DNA of 64,000 nucleotides, from the NCBI RefSeq assembly GCF_003693445.1, contig NZ_RFAR01000007.1, forward strand, positions 1-64,000, given 5' to 3'. Under the pieces are notes generated by a model. That model was not told the origin of the DNA. It was given only the letters and a program-made list of their open reading frames with translations, and ran no database searches. How positions within the stretch are numbered: the first letter of the stretch is position 1; each line of letters opens with the position of its first letter. Both the position numbers and the translations under genes were made by a program. Source of the stretch: Aquitalea palustris (GTDB lineage Bacteria; Pseudomonadota; Gammaproteobacteria; Burkholderiales; Chromobacteriaceae). Of the stretch, positions 42,763 to 51,849 are shown one piece after another.

Positions 42763-44853
42763 ATGAACCAGACCGTATCTGCGCTGGACGGGCTGCTGCA
42801 CGAGGCAGGGCCTTTGCTGTTGGGGCTGTGCAGCAATGCCCTGATCGGGGTGTACGTCATTCAGGACGACCGCTTCGTCTTCGTCAATGCCAGGCTGGCC
42901 GAGCTGTTCGGCTACAGCCAGCAGCAACTGTGCAGCGGCATGGGGCCGCGCCAGCTCACCATCCAGCGCGACCAGGCCGTGGTGCGCCGGGAAATCGACC
43001 GCCGCATCGAGGGCGACAGTCACAGCAGCCACTATGCATTCCGCGGCGTGCGCCAGGATGGTTCCGAACTGGATGTGGAGGTTTTTGGTGTCAGTACCCG
43101 TTTTGGCGAGCGCCCGGCCATTATCGGCATGCTGCTGGATGTGTCCGAGCGCAATGCGGCCGAACGCGCGGTCAAGGATCAGCTGCAATTCATCACCCGC
43201 CTGATCGATACCATTCCCAATCCGGTGTTCTACAAGGACGAAACCGGTCGCTATATCGGCTGCAACAGTGCCTTTGAGCAATATCTGGGCAAGGCGCGCA
43301 GCGAGCTGATCGGCTACACCGTATTCGATATTTCCCCGCCCGATCTGGCTGCCCGTTATCAGGCGGCAGACCAGGCGCTGTTTGACGAGCGTGGTACCCA
43401 GGTTTACGAAACCCAGGTGGTGTATGGCGATGGCAGCCGTCACGAGGTGATGTTCTACAAGGCAACCTTCGACAAGGCCGATGGCAGTCTGGGTGGGCTG
43501 GTTGGCCTGATGCTGGATATCAGCGAACGCAAACGCATGGAGCAGGCGATCTGGCACGAGGCCAACTACGATGCGCTGACCGGTCTGCCTAATTTGCGGC
43601 TGCTGCGCGAGAGTCTGGCCAAGGAGCTGGAGCGGGCGTGCCGCATGAGCAGCAATCTGGCGCTGCTGTTCATCGATCTGGACCGTTTCAAGGAAGTCAA
43701 CGACACGCTGGGCCATCATATGGGCGACCAGCTACTGAAGCAGGCGGCGGAGCGCATCCGTGCGGTGGTGCGCAGTAGTGATACGGTCTCCCGCCAGGGT
43801 GGCGACGAATTCGTGGTTATCCTGCCCGATATCAGCGACGCCCAGGCGGCCGGGCTGGTGGCCGGCAAAATCATCCGCCTGCTGGGCCTGCCTTTCCTGT
43901 TGGGTAGCAATCAGGTCTATGTGTCGGCCAGTATCGGCATTGCCCTGTACCCGGATGACAGCACCCTGCTGGAAACCCTGGTCAGCTTTGCCGACCAGGC
44001 TATGTATGCGGCCAAGGCTGCTGGCCGCAATGGCTTCAGCTTTTTCACTCCATCCTTGCAGGTCGAGGCGCAGCGCCGGCAAAAGGTGGGCAACAGCCTG
44101 CGCCTGGCCTTGCGCGACAACCAATTCGAAGCGTATTACCAACCGATTGTCGAGCTGGCCAGCGGCCGGGTAGTCAAGGCTGAAGCACTGCTGCGCTGGC
44201 ACCATCCCGAGCAGGGAGTGCTGCTGCCCGGCGATTTCATCGCGGTGGCCGAAGAAATCGGCATGATCGGCGATATTGGCAATCTGGTGTTCCAGCAGAC
44301 GCTGGAGCTGATTGCGGCCTGGCCGGAAGGGCAGGTTAGCGTCAATATCTCGCCGCGTCAGTTCGTCAGTGGCGATTGCCGGCACTGGCTGCAGGAAATA
44401 GCCGAACGGCAGTTGCCGACCGGCTGTCTGGCGGTGGAAATCACCGAAGGTCTGCTGCTGGATGAGCGGCCGCTGGTGGTCAATACCCTGCTGGGCTTTC
44501 ACCAGGCCGGGGTGGAGGTCAGCATCGACGACTTTGGCACCGGCTACTCCGCCATGTCCTATCTGAAAAAATTCAATATCGACTATCTGAAGATAGATCG
44601 CAGCTTCATCGCTGGCCTGGCCAGTGATCACACCGACCATGCCATTACCGAGGCGGTGATCGCCATGGCGCACAAACTGGGCATGCGGGTGATTGCCGAA
44701 GGGGTGGAGACCGAGGCGCAGCGCCAGCTATTGCTGGAGGCGGACTGCGACTACGCCCAGGGTTATCTGTTTGCCCGGCCCATGCCACGCCAGGATTTTC
44801 TCGATTTCATTCGCAGCCGCCAGAGCCGAGTAGCCGCTGGCAGCAATGACTAG
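42763..44853 (+). CDS. PAS-PAS-GGDEF-EAL cyclic-di-GMP protein
   Basis: A 696-residue cytoplasmic protein with no membrane segment. PAS 1 about 20-135 (IGVYVIQDDRFVFVNARLAE), PAS 2 about 140-260 (LIDTIPNPVFYKDETGRYIG), GGDEF domain about 270-430 with intact GGDEF (about 346-350), EAL domain about 445-690 with EAL (about 474-476) and the DDFGTGYSAMSYLKKF loop. Both catalytic motifs are complete, so it may make or break c-di-GMP. Stops overlap with the convergent gene inside CTAG. Confidence 0.93.
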   Translation: MNQTVSALDGLLHEAGPLLLGLCSNALIGVYVIQDDRFVFVNARLAELFGYSQQQLCSGMGPRQLTIQRDQAVVRREIDRRIEGDSHSSHYAFRGVRQDGSELDVEVFGVSTRFGERPAIIGMLLDVSERNAAERAVKDQLQFITRLIDTIPNPVFYKDETGRYIGCNSAFEQYLGKARSELIGYTVFDISPPDLAARYQAADQALFDERGTQVYETQVVYGDGSRHEVMFYKATFDKADGSLGGLVGLMLDISERKRMEQAIWHEANYDALTGLPNLRLLRESLAKELERACRMSSNLALLFIDLDRFKEVNDTLGHHMGDQLLKQAAERIRAVVRSSDTVSRQGGDEFVVILPDISDAQAAGLVAGKIIRLLGLPFLLGSNQVYVSASIGIALYPDDSTLLETLVSFADQAMYAAKAAGRNGFSFFTPSLQVEAQRRQKVGNSLRLALRDNQFEAYYQPIVELASGRVVKAEALLRWHHPEQGVLLPGDFIAVAEEIGMIGDIGNLVFQQTLELIAAWPEGQVSVNISPRQFVSGDCRHWLQEIAERQLPTGCLAVEITEGLLLDERPLVVNTLLGFHQAGVEVSIDDFGTGYSAMSYLKKFNIDYLKIDRSFIAGLASDHTDHAITEAVIAMAHKLGMRVIAEGVETEAQRQLLLEADCDYAQGYLFARPMPRQDFLDFIRSRQSRVAAGSND

Positions 44854-45260
44854 CCCCTGGCGGTTTCGTAAAACTCGATGGGCAGCTGATCCGGGTCCTG
44901 GCAAAAGAAAAAGCGCTGCCCGGTCAGTTCGTCCAGTCGTATCTCTTCGCAGGCTATTTGCTGCGACAGCAGCGCAAGCCGCACCCCATCCAGATCATCC
45001 GTACTCAGCGCCAGATGGCGCAGGCCGCAGGCTTCCGGCCGGCTGAGACGTGCGGGCGGGGTGGGGAAGCTGAACAACTCCAGCTCAGCGCCATCCGGTA
45101 GCCGCAGGTTCAGCTTCCACGACTGGCGTTCGGCACGCCAGCTCTCACTGACGATGGGCAGGCCAAGAATGCGGTGGTAAAAGTCGCGCGCACGGGCGTA
45201 GTCGGCGGTAATCAGGGCGACATGGTGCAGGCCGCGCAGCGGCAGGGGAGTTTCTGACAT
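44850..45260 (-). CDS. VOC/glyoxalase-fold protein, YaeR/GloA2-like
   Basis: A 136-residue vicinal-oxygen-chelate protein. LRGLHHVALITADYARARDF and YHRILGLPIVSESWRAERQS at the start and the late block LRHLALSTDDLDGVRLAL with QRFFFCQDPDQLPIEFYE match the YaeR family; metal ligands H (near 11), H (near 83) and E (near 131) are in place. The stop codon overlaps that of the convergent GGDEF-EAL gene. Exact reaction unknown. Confidence 0.86.
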   Translation of the reverse strand: MSETPLPLRGLHHVALITADYARARDFYHRILGLPIVSESWRAERQSWKLNLRLPDGAELELFSFPTPPARLSRPEACGLRHLALSTDDLDGVRLALLSQQIACEEIRLDELTGQRFFFCQDPDQLPIEFYETARG

Positions 45261-45281
45261 GGCTAATAGATAATCTATATT
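45254..45281 (+). promoter_or_regulatory. Sigma70-like promoter for a candidate RNA
   Basis: CTGACA (45254-45259), 16-base spacer, TATATT (45276-45281). It overlaps the start of the divergent VOC gene, so the two could interfere. Confidence 0.45.
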
Positions 45282-45288
45282 GAAAATC

Positions 45289-45515
45289 TAATTTCAATCA
45301 ATTGGACGCATGAGGACGGGGTCGGCAGAATGGCGCCACTGACTGACACTCAGCACCACAGGGGCTGGTTCCGCTCTCGGAAGCTCTCCTGCCGTTAACA
45401 GGCAATCAACACCTGAGGCCTGTTGGCGACCCTCCCGCTTTCGGTGGTTTCGGGCCTTGACGCCACCGGATGCTCTTGCGACCGGCACCACTTGCGTGGT
45501 GGCCGGTCTTTTTTT
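45289..45515 (+). ncRNA. Candidate structured small RNA (about 227 nt)
   Basis: No gene lies on the plus strand here, yet a strong terminator (stem 45480-45508 with one bulge, then seven T) is present. Between promoter and terminator are further hairpins: TTCCG/CGGAA around CTCT, AACAGGC/GCCTGTT (45400-45428) and CGGTGG/CCACCG (45441-45469). It does not match 6S, tmRNA, SRP RNA or any riboswitch I recognise. The T run is on the plus strand only, so it cannot be the terminator of the minus-strand exporter gene. Confidence 0.5.
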
Positions 45516-45532
45516 GTGCGGCGCCGGCTGGC

Positions 45533-46849
45533 TTAGCCGCAGTCTTCCAGCAGGGTTTTCAACCAGTGGCTGCGTTGCTGCCAGATGATGGGAGCCTGCA
45601 GCAGCAAATGGGCGGTGGCGAAGATGTTCAGCACGGCGGTGCCCAGCAGCAGGTAGGCGATATTGTCGAACTGTTTAAGCACCAGCACGCTGGCCAGCGC
45701 AGCTGCCACCATGTAGAAGCCATTGATGATGTTATTGGCGGCAATGGCTTGCGAGCGGAAGCTGTCCGGGCTGGATAGCTGCAGCCAGGTGTAAAGCGGC
45801 ACGGTAAAGAAGCCGCCGAAGAAACCCAGCATGGCCACATCCAGCATATGGCGCCAGCTGCTGAGCTGGCTGAGAAAATCCGGCAGTGTCAGCAGGGCGC
45901 CGTGGTAATGCGACATGGCGCCCAATGCCAGATCACCGCCAAACAGCGTCATGCCGGCACTGCCCAGCAACACCAGCCCAAGCTGCAACTGACCGTGCGA
46001 CAACTTGGCGCAAATCACCGAACCCAGGCCAATGCCGATGGAAAACAGCGCCAGCATCACGGTGTAGACATCGGCATTGCCGCCCAGGTGCAGGCGGGTA
46101 AAGGTGGGTAGCTGCGTGGTGTACACCGCGCCCATCAGCCAGAACCAGGAGATGCCGAGAATGGCGCTGCGCACATCACGGATGCGCCAGGCCTCGCCAA
46201 CCAGACGCACCGAGTCGCCGATGAAATTGAAAGACAGCTGCAGGTGTGGCGCGCCGGGCGGCGCAGCCGGCATGCGCCGGCTGAACAGCCAGCCGCACAC
46301 CGCCGTGCCCAGCAGCAGGCTGACGGTGATCCACGGGCCGCCCTGGGTCATCAGACTGCCGATGATCTGGCCGATCAGGATGGCCAGGAAAGTGCCCATC
46401 TCGATCATGCCGTTGCCGCCCACCAGTTCGTGCTCGCCCAGGTATTGCGGCAGCACCGAATACTTGAGCGGGCCAAAAAACGCCGAATGGCAGCCCATCA
46501 GGAACAGTGCAGACATCAGCAGGCCGGCACTGTGCATAAAGAAGCCAGCGCCAGCCAGCAGCATGATGCCGATCTCCGCCAGCTTGATCCAGCGGGCGAT
46601 GATGGCCTTGTCGAAGCGCTCGGAAATCTTGCCGGCCGTGGCGGAAAACAGGAAAAAAGGCAGGATGAACACCCCGGCCGCCATATTCACCAGCAGTTCC
46701 GGTGACATGCCGTTCAGGCTGAGGCCGTGGTAACTGATCAGCACCACGATGGCGGTTTTCAGCAGGTTGTCATTGAATGCGCCCAGGAACTGCGTGCCGA
46801 ACAAGGGCAGAAAGCGGCGGGAGCCAAAGAAACTGAAGTCTGTTTTCAC
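45533..46849 (-). CDS. LplT-like lysophospholipid/MFS transporter
   Basis: A 438-residue, 12-helix MFS protein: RFLPLFGTQFLGAFNDNLLK, LFLMGCHSAFFGPLKYSVLP and ELVGGNGMIEMGTFLAILIG are the LplT family signature. LplT flips 2-acyl-glycerophospholipids across the inner membrane for re-acylation; in many bacteria it is fused or linked to an acyltransferase, which is not present here. The start is GTG 46849 with no clear ribosome site. Confidence 0.88.
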   Translation of the reverse strand: MKTDFSFFGSRRFLPLFGTQFLGAFNDNLLKTAIVVLISYHGLSLNGMSPELLVNMAAGVFILPFFLFSATAGKISERFDKAIIARWIKLAEIGIMLLAGAGFFMHSAGLLMSALFLMGCHSAFFGPLKYSVLPQYLGEHELVGGNGMIEMGTFLAILIGQIIGSLMTQGGPWITVSLLLGTAVCGWLFSRRMPAAPPGAPHLQLSFNFIGDSVRLVGEAWRIRDVRSAILGISWFWLMGAVYTTQLPTFTRLHLGGNADVYTVMLALFSIGIGLGSVICAKLSHGQLQLGLVLLGSAGMTLFGGDLALGAMSHYHGALLTLPDFLSQLSSWRHMLDVAMLGFFGGFFTVPLYTWLQLSSPDSFRSQAIAANNIINGFYMVAAALASVLVLKQFDNIAYLLLGTAVLNIFATAHLLLQAPIIWQQRSHWLKTLLEDCG

Positions 46850-46904
46850 GGTGTGTCAGCACGAAAAGGCGGGAAAGGCATGCTAACTGATCCGAAACCG
46901 GCTG

Positions 46905-47123
46905 TCAGCCTTGCTCCACCTTGGATGCGGCCGGTGTTTCAGTCGCGCTGGCGGTGCCAGCATCGGCCTTTGCCTGCGCCGGGCGGTCGTCATCCATCAG
47001 GATGCGGTGGGCCGGGCCTTCCATGTCGTCAAACTGGCCGGAGCGGGTGGCCCACCAGAACACCACGGCGATGACAAAAGCCAGCACGATGCTAAGCGGG
47101 ATAAGCAGGTAAAGACTTTCCAT
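46905..47123 (-). CDS. ccoS: cbb3 oxidase assembly protein CcoS
   Basis: A 72-residue single-span membrane protein: ESLYLLIPLSIVLAFVIAVV is the helix, followed by FWWATRSGQFDDMEGPAHRI, the CcoS hallmark. The tail after residue 48 is low-complexity (A, T, E). Its ATG overlaps the ccoI stop by one base (TGATG), which is the common order ccoI-ccoS. Needed for haem and copper insertion into cbb3 oxidase; the oxidase genes themselves are outside the window. Confidence 0.95.
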   Translation of the reverse strand: MESLYLLIPLSIVLAFVIAVVFWWATRSGQFDDMEGPAHRILMDDDRPAQAKADAGTASATETPAASKVEQG

Positions 47124-49558
47124 CAGGATTTCCGTTTGACGAGTCGCAGGGCATTGCTCACCACGATGAGCGAACTGGCGGCCATTCCCAGGCTGGCCAG
47201 CCACGGGGTGACGTGGCCGGTCATTGCCAGAGGCAGCGCCAGCAGATTATACCCGGCAGCCCACCACAGGTTTTGCCTGATTACACCCAGTGTCTTGCGG
47301 GCCAGCGCCAATGCCGTTGGAATCAGCGCCAGCTGGTCACCCATCAGTACCATGTCGCCGCTGGCGCGCGCCACATCGGTGCCACCGCCCATGGCCAGCG
47401 ATACATCGGCGCGGGCCAGTACCGGCGCATCATTGATGCCGTCACCCACCATCAATACCCGTTTGCCGTCCTGCTGTAGCTGACCGACAAAGGCCAGCTT
47501 GTCTTCCGGCGTGGCGCGGGCGTGCCAGTCGCTGATGCCCAGGCTGTCGGCCAGGCTTTGCACCGCACCGGCACCATCGCCACTGAGCAGGTGAATGGCA
47601 ATGCCTCGCTGGCGCAGGGCCTGCACCATGGCGGCGGCGTCATCGCGTACGGTGTCGCCAATGGCGAATACCGCCTGCGCCGCCTGCCGGTTTGCCAGCA
47701 CCACCAGGGTGCAGTCGGCATGCCAGTCTTGCGGTAATTGCGCCGCTGCCGGCAGCCATTGATTGATGAACTCTGCCGAACCCAGCCGCCAGGACTGGCC
47801 GGCGATAAGGCCTTCCACACCCTTGCCCGGTGTGCTGTCCAGCCGCTCAGTGGCCGGTAGCGGCAGGTCGGCTGCCGCCAGTTTCAGCGCCTGTGCCACC
47901 GGGTGCTCCGATGCCTGCTCCAGCGCGGCAGCGATGGCCAGTGTGGCGGCATCGTCCAGCCCGGCTAGCGCCTGCTGCCCACGCAGACGCATGTCGCCAT
48001 GCGTCAGGGTGCCGGTTTTGTCGAAGACGGCGTCGCTGACTTTGGCCAGGGTTTCCAGTGCGTGGCCACGGGTGGTCAGTACGCCCAGCGCGGCGAGGTG
48101 GCCGGTAGCGGCGGTCAGCGCAGCCGGCGTGGCCAGCGACAGCGCGCACGGGCAGGAAATCACCAGCACCGCCACCATGATCCACAGCGCACGTGCCGGC
48201 TCGATAAAGTGCCAGGCGATATAGCTGGCCGCCGCTGCCAGCAGCAGCAGGGCGACAAACCAGCTGGCAAAGCGGTCGGCGGCGACGGCCAATCGCGGCT
48301 TTTCGGCCAATGCCTTGTCCAGCAGGCGAACGATGCCGGCCAGTCGCGTTTCCTGGCCAGTCTGGCTGATGCGGATAAACAGCGGGCTGCTGGTATTGAC
48401 GCTGCCTGCCACTACGGCATCGCCGGCCTGTTTGCTGACCGGGCGGCTCTCGCCGCTGATCAGCGACTCGTTGGCGGCGCTATGGCCATCCAGCACCAGG
48501 CCATCGCCGGGAATGGTTTCGCCTGGCTTTACCAGAATCACATCGCCGGGATTGAGCATGGCTACCGTGGTTTCCGCGGTATCACGGCTGGCTGGCCAGT
48601 CGTTGGCGCGGTGGGCAAAGGCCGGAATCAGACGCACCAGGCTCTCGGTGGCCTCGCCAGCCTTGCGCCGGGCAATGCTTTCCAGATAGCGCCCGCCCAG
48701 CAGCAAAAATACGAACATCGATACCGAGTCGAAATACACGCCATGTGGAATCTTGTTGATCAGTGCCCACAGGCTGGCGAAAAAGGCGGTGAAAATGCCG
48801 ATGGTGACGGGGGTGTCCATGCCGACGCGGCCGGTTTTCAGGTCGCGCCAGGTGTTCTGATAGAAGGGCACGGCAGAGTAGAGCATCACCGGCAGGGTCA
48901 GGATCAGGCTGGCCCAGTGCAGTAGCCACAGGAAGTCCGGGTCGATGTCGCCATCCGGCGCCAGGTACACCGGCACGGCATACATCATTACCTGCATCAT
49001 CGACAGGCCGGCCGCCCATAGCCGGCTGATGGCCTGCTTGCGCTGCTTCTGTGCCAGTGCCTCTTGCCGTTCGGCATCATAAGGGTGGGCACGATAGCCG
49101 ATGGCCGTGATGGCCTGCAGGATCTGCGACAGCCGGATGCGGCTGTTGTCCCAGCTAACCCGTGCGCGGTGGCTGGTATAGTTGATGTCCACAGCCAGCA
49201 CGCCGGGCAGCTGGCGGATGTGCTGCTCGTTCAGCCAGACACAGGCGGCGCAGGTAATACCTTCCAGCATCAGCGCGGCCTCGCGCGTTTGCCCTGCGCT
49301 GACATGAACAAAGCTTTTCTGCAATTCTTCCGAGTCGTACAGCTGAATCTGCTGCAAAATATCGGCCGGCAATACCTCGCCCTGGCGCGCGCCCTGCGTG
49401 CGGTGAGCGTAGTAGTCGGACAGCCCGGAGTCGATAATGGTCTGCGCTACGGCCTGACAGCCGGCGCAGCAGGTGGCTTCGGTTTTTTCGCGATATCGCA
49501 CCGGAAAATCGACAGTCTCGGGGACGGGCAGGCCGCAATGGAAGCAGTGATCAGTCAT
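47123..49558 (-). CDS. ccoI: CcoI copper-translocating P-type ATPase
   Basis: An 811-residue P1B-type ATPase for cbb3 oxidase maturation. N-terminal cysteine region CFHCGLPVPE and CCAGCQAV, a heavy-metal domain with GITCAACVW (near 99-107), CPC in the transport helix (469-471), phosphorylated D513 in DKTGTLTHG, and the ATP-binding GDGINDAPVLARADVSLAMG near the end. Length and layout are those of CcoI/FixI rather than CopA. The start has no evident ribosome site, but the N-terminal motif fixes it closely. Confidence 0.95.
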   Translation of the reverse strand: MTDHCFHCGLPVPETVDFPVRYREKTEATCCAGCQAVAQTIIDSGLSDYYAHRTQGARQGEVLPADILQQIQLYDSEELQKSFVHVSAGQTREAALMLEGITCAACVWLNEQHIRQLPGVLAVDINYTSHRARVSWDNSRIRLSQILQAITAIGYRAHPYDAERQEALAQKQRKQAISRLWAAGLSMMQVMMYAVPVYLAPDGDIDPDFLWLLHWASLILTLPVMLYSAVPFYQNTWRDLKTGRVGMDTPVTIGIFTAFFASLWALINKIPHGVYFDSVSMFVFLLLGGRYLESIARRKAGEATESLVRLIPAFAHRANDWPASRDTAETTVAMLNPGDVILVKPGETIPGDGLVLDGHSAANESLISGESRPVSKQAGDAVVAGSVNTSSPLFIRISQTGQETRLAGIVRLLDKALAEKPRLAVAADRFASWFVALLLLAAAASYIAWHFIEPARALWIMVAVLVISCPCALSLATPAALTAATGHLAALGVLTTRGHALETLAKVSDAVFDKTGTLTHGDMRLRGQQALAGLDDAATLAIAAALEQASEHPVAQALKLAAADLPLPATERLDSTPGKGVEGLIAGQSWRLGSAEFINQWLPAAAQLPQDWHADCTLVVLANRQAAQAVFAIGDTVRDDAAAMVQALRQRGIAIHLLSGDGAGAVQSLADSLGISDWHARATPEDKLAFVGQLQQDGKRVLMVGDGINDAPVLARADVSLAMGGGTDVARASGDMVLMGDQLALIPTALALARKTLGVIRQNLWWAAGYNLLALPLAMTGHVTPWLASLGMAASSLIVVSNALRLVKRKS

Positions 49559-49664
49559 GGCGCGCCATTGTAAACAATACTCGGACGCATTGCTTGATCT
49601 GGCTCAGTTTCATGACGGGTGAAATTCGCTAAAGAACAGGCCGTGCAAGGAAAGGCAAATCAAG

Positions 49665-50654
49665 ATGATGCAGGCGATTTTACAAAGTGCACCCGGTGGT
49701 GCTGACACGCTTTATCTGGGAGAAACCGCCAGGCCGCAACGTCAGGCCGGTCAGCTGCTGGTGCAGGTGATGGCCGCCGGGGTGAATCGTGCCGACATCG
49801 TGCAGCGCAGTGGGCATTATCCGCCGCCGCCCGGCGCCAGCAGCATTCTTGGGCTGGAAGTGGCCGGAGTGGTGATCGAGGCTGATGCGGATAGCCGCTT
49901 TCAGGAAGGTGACGCGGTATTCGGCCTGATCGCTGGTGGCGGCTATGCCGAATATGCCGTGCTGGACGAGGTGCTGGCCATTGCCAAACCGGATGCCATG
50001 TCCTGGGTGGAGGCGGCCAGCCTGCCCGAGGTATGGATGACGGCCTGGCTGAACCTGGTGCAGGTGGGGCAATTGCAAGCCGGGCAAAATATCCTGATCC
50101 ATGCCGGCGCCAGCGGTGTCGGGGCCACCGCCATCCAGCTGGCGCGCTGGCTGGGTGCGCATCCTTTCGCCAGTGCCGGCAGTGCCGACAAGCTGGCCTT
50201 TTGCCAGCAGCTGGGAGCGGAGCAGGTATTCAATTACAAGGCGCTGCCGGCATTCTCGGCCACGATCAAGGAGTGGGGCGGGGTGGACATGATTCTCGAC
50301 CCGGTTGGCGCATCTTATCTGGCAGAGAACATGGCCAGCCTGAAGCAGGATGGCCGGCTGGTGAATATCGGCCTGATGGGCGGCAGCAAGAGCGAGCTCA
50401 ATCTGGGCCTGCTGCTGGTCAAGCGGCTGTCGCTGATCGGCTCCACCCTGCGCTCGCAGCCGCTGGCGGCCAAGGCCAGGCTGGCCCAGGCGCTGGCGCA
50501 GGAGGTGTTGCCAGCCTTGCTGGCCGGTCAGCTGCAACTGACGCTGGATAGCAGCTACCCCTGGCAGCAGGCGGCAGAGGCACATGCCCACATGGAAGCC
50601 AATGCCAATCTGGGCAAGGTGGTATTGACCTTCTTTCCTGTAATGACGGCGTAA
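49665..50654 (+). CDS. Quinone oxidoreductase, PIG3 family (zinc-free MDR)
   Basis: A 329-residue NAD(P)H:quinone oxidoreductase. GroES-like part about 1-120 (VMAAGVNRADIVQRSGHYPP, GLEVAGVVIE) and Rossmann part with ILIHAGASGVGATAIQLARW (about 145-164). Cysteine ligands for zinc are missing, as expected for the quinone reductase group. The PIG3 group is recognised by LPEVWMTAWLNLVQ. Two ATGs are adjacent (49665 and 49668) behind AAGGAAAGGCAAATCAAG. Confidence 0.9.
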   Translation: MMQAILQSAPGGADTLYLGETARPQRQAGQLLVQVMAAGVNRADIVQRSGHYPPPPGASSILGLEVAGVVIEADADSRFQEGDAVFGLIAGGGYAEYAVLDEVLAIAKPDAMSWVEAASLPEVWMTAWLNLVQVGQLQAGQNILIHAGASGVGATAIQLARWLGAHPFASAGSADKLAFCQQLGAEQVFNYKALPAFSATIKEWGGVDMILDPVGASYLAENMASLKQDGRLVNIGLMGGSKSELNLGLLLVKRLSLIGSTLRSQPLAAKARLAQALAQEVLPALLAGQLQLTLDSSYPWQQAAEAHAHMEANANLGKVVLTFFPVMTA

Positions 50655-50717
50655 TCCGTCGCCCGTACATTGTGCGGCGTGGGAGGTGCTCTGCCTCTGA
50701 CTGGTATGGATGGGATT

Positions 50718-50751
50718 AGGGGACGATGCGGCTATCGTTCCCCTTTTTTTT
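50718..50751 (+). terminator. Terminator after the quinone oxidoreductase
   Basis: Stem AGGGGACGAT / ATCGTTCCCCT with one bulged T, six-base loop and eight T. Confidence 0.85.
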
Positions 50752-50787
50752 GCCCGCAAAAAAAGCCCGTCTCTGGCGAGAACGGGC
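50752..50787 (-). terminator. Terminator for the minus-strand unknown gene
   Basis: Stem GCCCGTCTC-TGGC-GAG-A-ACGGGC; on the minus strand it is followed by seven T (complement of 50758-50764). Confidence 0.8.
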
Positions 50788-50813
50788 CTTGCTTCCTGGC
50801 TTTGCTGGAAGGC

Positions 50814-51698
50814 CTATTCGGCGGCGCTGGCAGTTGGTAGGGGCGACAATGCTTCGATCAGGGCGACTTCCTGGGCGTAGGACAGTGCTTTCATCTTGCC
50901 CAGCAGTGCCTCGCCATCCAGCTTGAAATGCTGGTCCAGCTCCTCGTCTATCATGCAGGCTTCCACCGCCAGCCATACGCCACGGCAGGATGCGGCCTCT
51001 TCAAAGCGCACGTTTTGCAGTACATGGGCTATCAGTTGCAACTCGGCATCGGAAAACTGGCGGGACAATACGGCCTGCTCGCGGCGGACGATTTCCGCGT
51101 AGCGGTCGCAGATCTGCTGCACCCGGCTTTCATCGCCATAGTGGTGTGCTTCTGCTTCGCCCGTCAGCGAAGTGTGATCAAACCAGGCTTCGATCAGCGG
51201 GCGCAGCGTGGGCAAATCTTCTTCCCATACCCGGTGCAGCGCGTCGCGGAAGCGGGCGTTGTCGGTGAAGGACAGTTCATCAAAAGGCATGGCCGGCATC
51301 ACCTGCTCATCCAGCGTGCGGCTGTCTATCCAGATGCGGCCTTCCTCATCGCGGCGTACTGCACCACGCCACACGGCCTGTTCTTCTGTGGCCAGATTGT
51401 CGACATGGATTTCCACGTAAGGCAGCGTCAGTTCCAGGCCTTCGTCCTCGCTCACCAGGCGCAGGGTGATGTCAAACAGGCCGTGCTTGAACACTTCCAG
51501 CAACTGCAGCCCATCGGCGTGGCCGGCCAGGATGAATTTGTCTGCCGTTTCGTATACCGCCACATCGGTGGGGTGTTGCGCCGGTTTCATCAGCTTGGCC
51601 GACAGCTCGTCGGCCAGCTGGTTGGCGTCGTTGTGCTGCACATCGAAGCCGGTGCGATAGCCTTCATGTTCATGCCACAGGGCGTCCCAGTCATACAT
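50814..51698 (-). CDS. Unknown cytoplasmic protein
   Basis: A 294-residue acidic protein with no signal peptide or membrane span. I do not recognise a family. Composition is normal for the genome (many E and D, regular hydrophobic spacing), with a mostly beta-looking first half (FDITLRLVSEDEGLELTLPY) and a helical second half (SDAELQLIAHVLQNVRFEEA). GAGGAGTCGACC precedes ATG 51698, and the gene is closed by its own terminator, so it is a real single-gene unit. It is divergent from typA. Confidence 0.75.
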   Translation of the reverse strand: MYDWDALWHEHEGYRTGFDVQHNDANQLADELSAKLMKPAQHPTDVAVYETADKFILAGHADGLQLLEVFKHGLFDITLRLVSEDEGLELTLPYVEIHVDNLATEEQAVWRGAVRRDEEGRIWIDSRTLDEQVMPAMPFDELSFTDNARFRDALHRVWEEDLPTLRPLIEAWFDHTSLTGEAEAHHYGDESRVQQICDRYAEIVRREQAVLSRQFSDAELQLIAHVLQNVRFEEAASCRGVWLAVEACMIDEELDQHFKLDGEALLGKMKALSYAQEVALIEALSPLPTASAAE

Positions 51699-51780
51699 GG
51701 TCGACTCCTCAATATCCGGGTTTGCAGGGGGAAATGGCGCGCAGTGTAACCAAATCATCATGCCTTGTCGCGATAATGCT

Positions 51781-51810
51781 TTGGGTTAAGCCTGTGCTAC
51801 GTGATAGAAT
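51781..51810 (+). promoter_or_regulatory. Sigma70-like promoter of typA
   Basis: TTGGGT, 18-base spacer, TAGAAT; 40 bases before the typA start. Confidence 0.5.
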
Positions 51811-51849
51811 CGTACGATTTTTCCGCTTCAACCGACCGAATTCCGAAAC

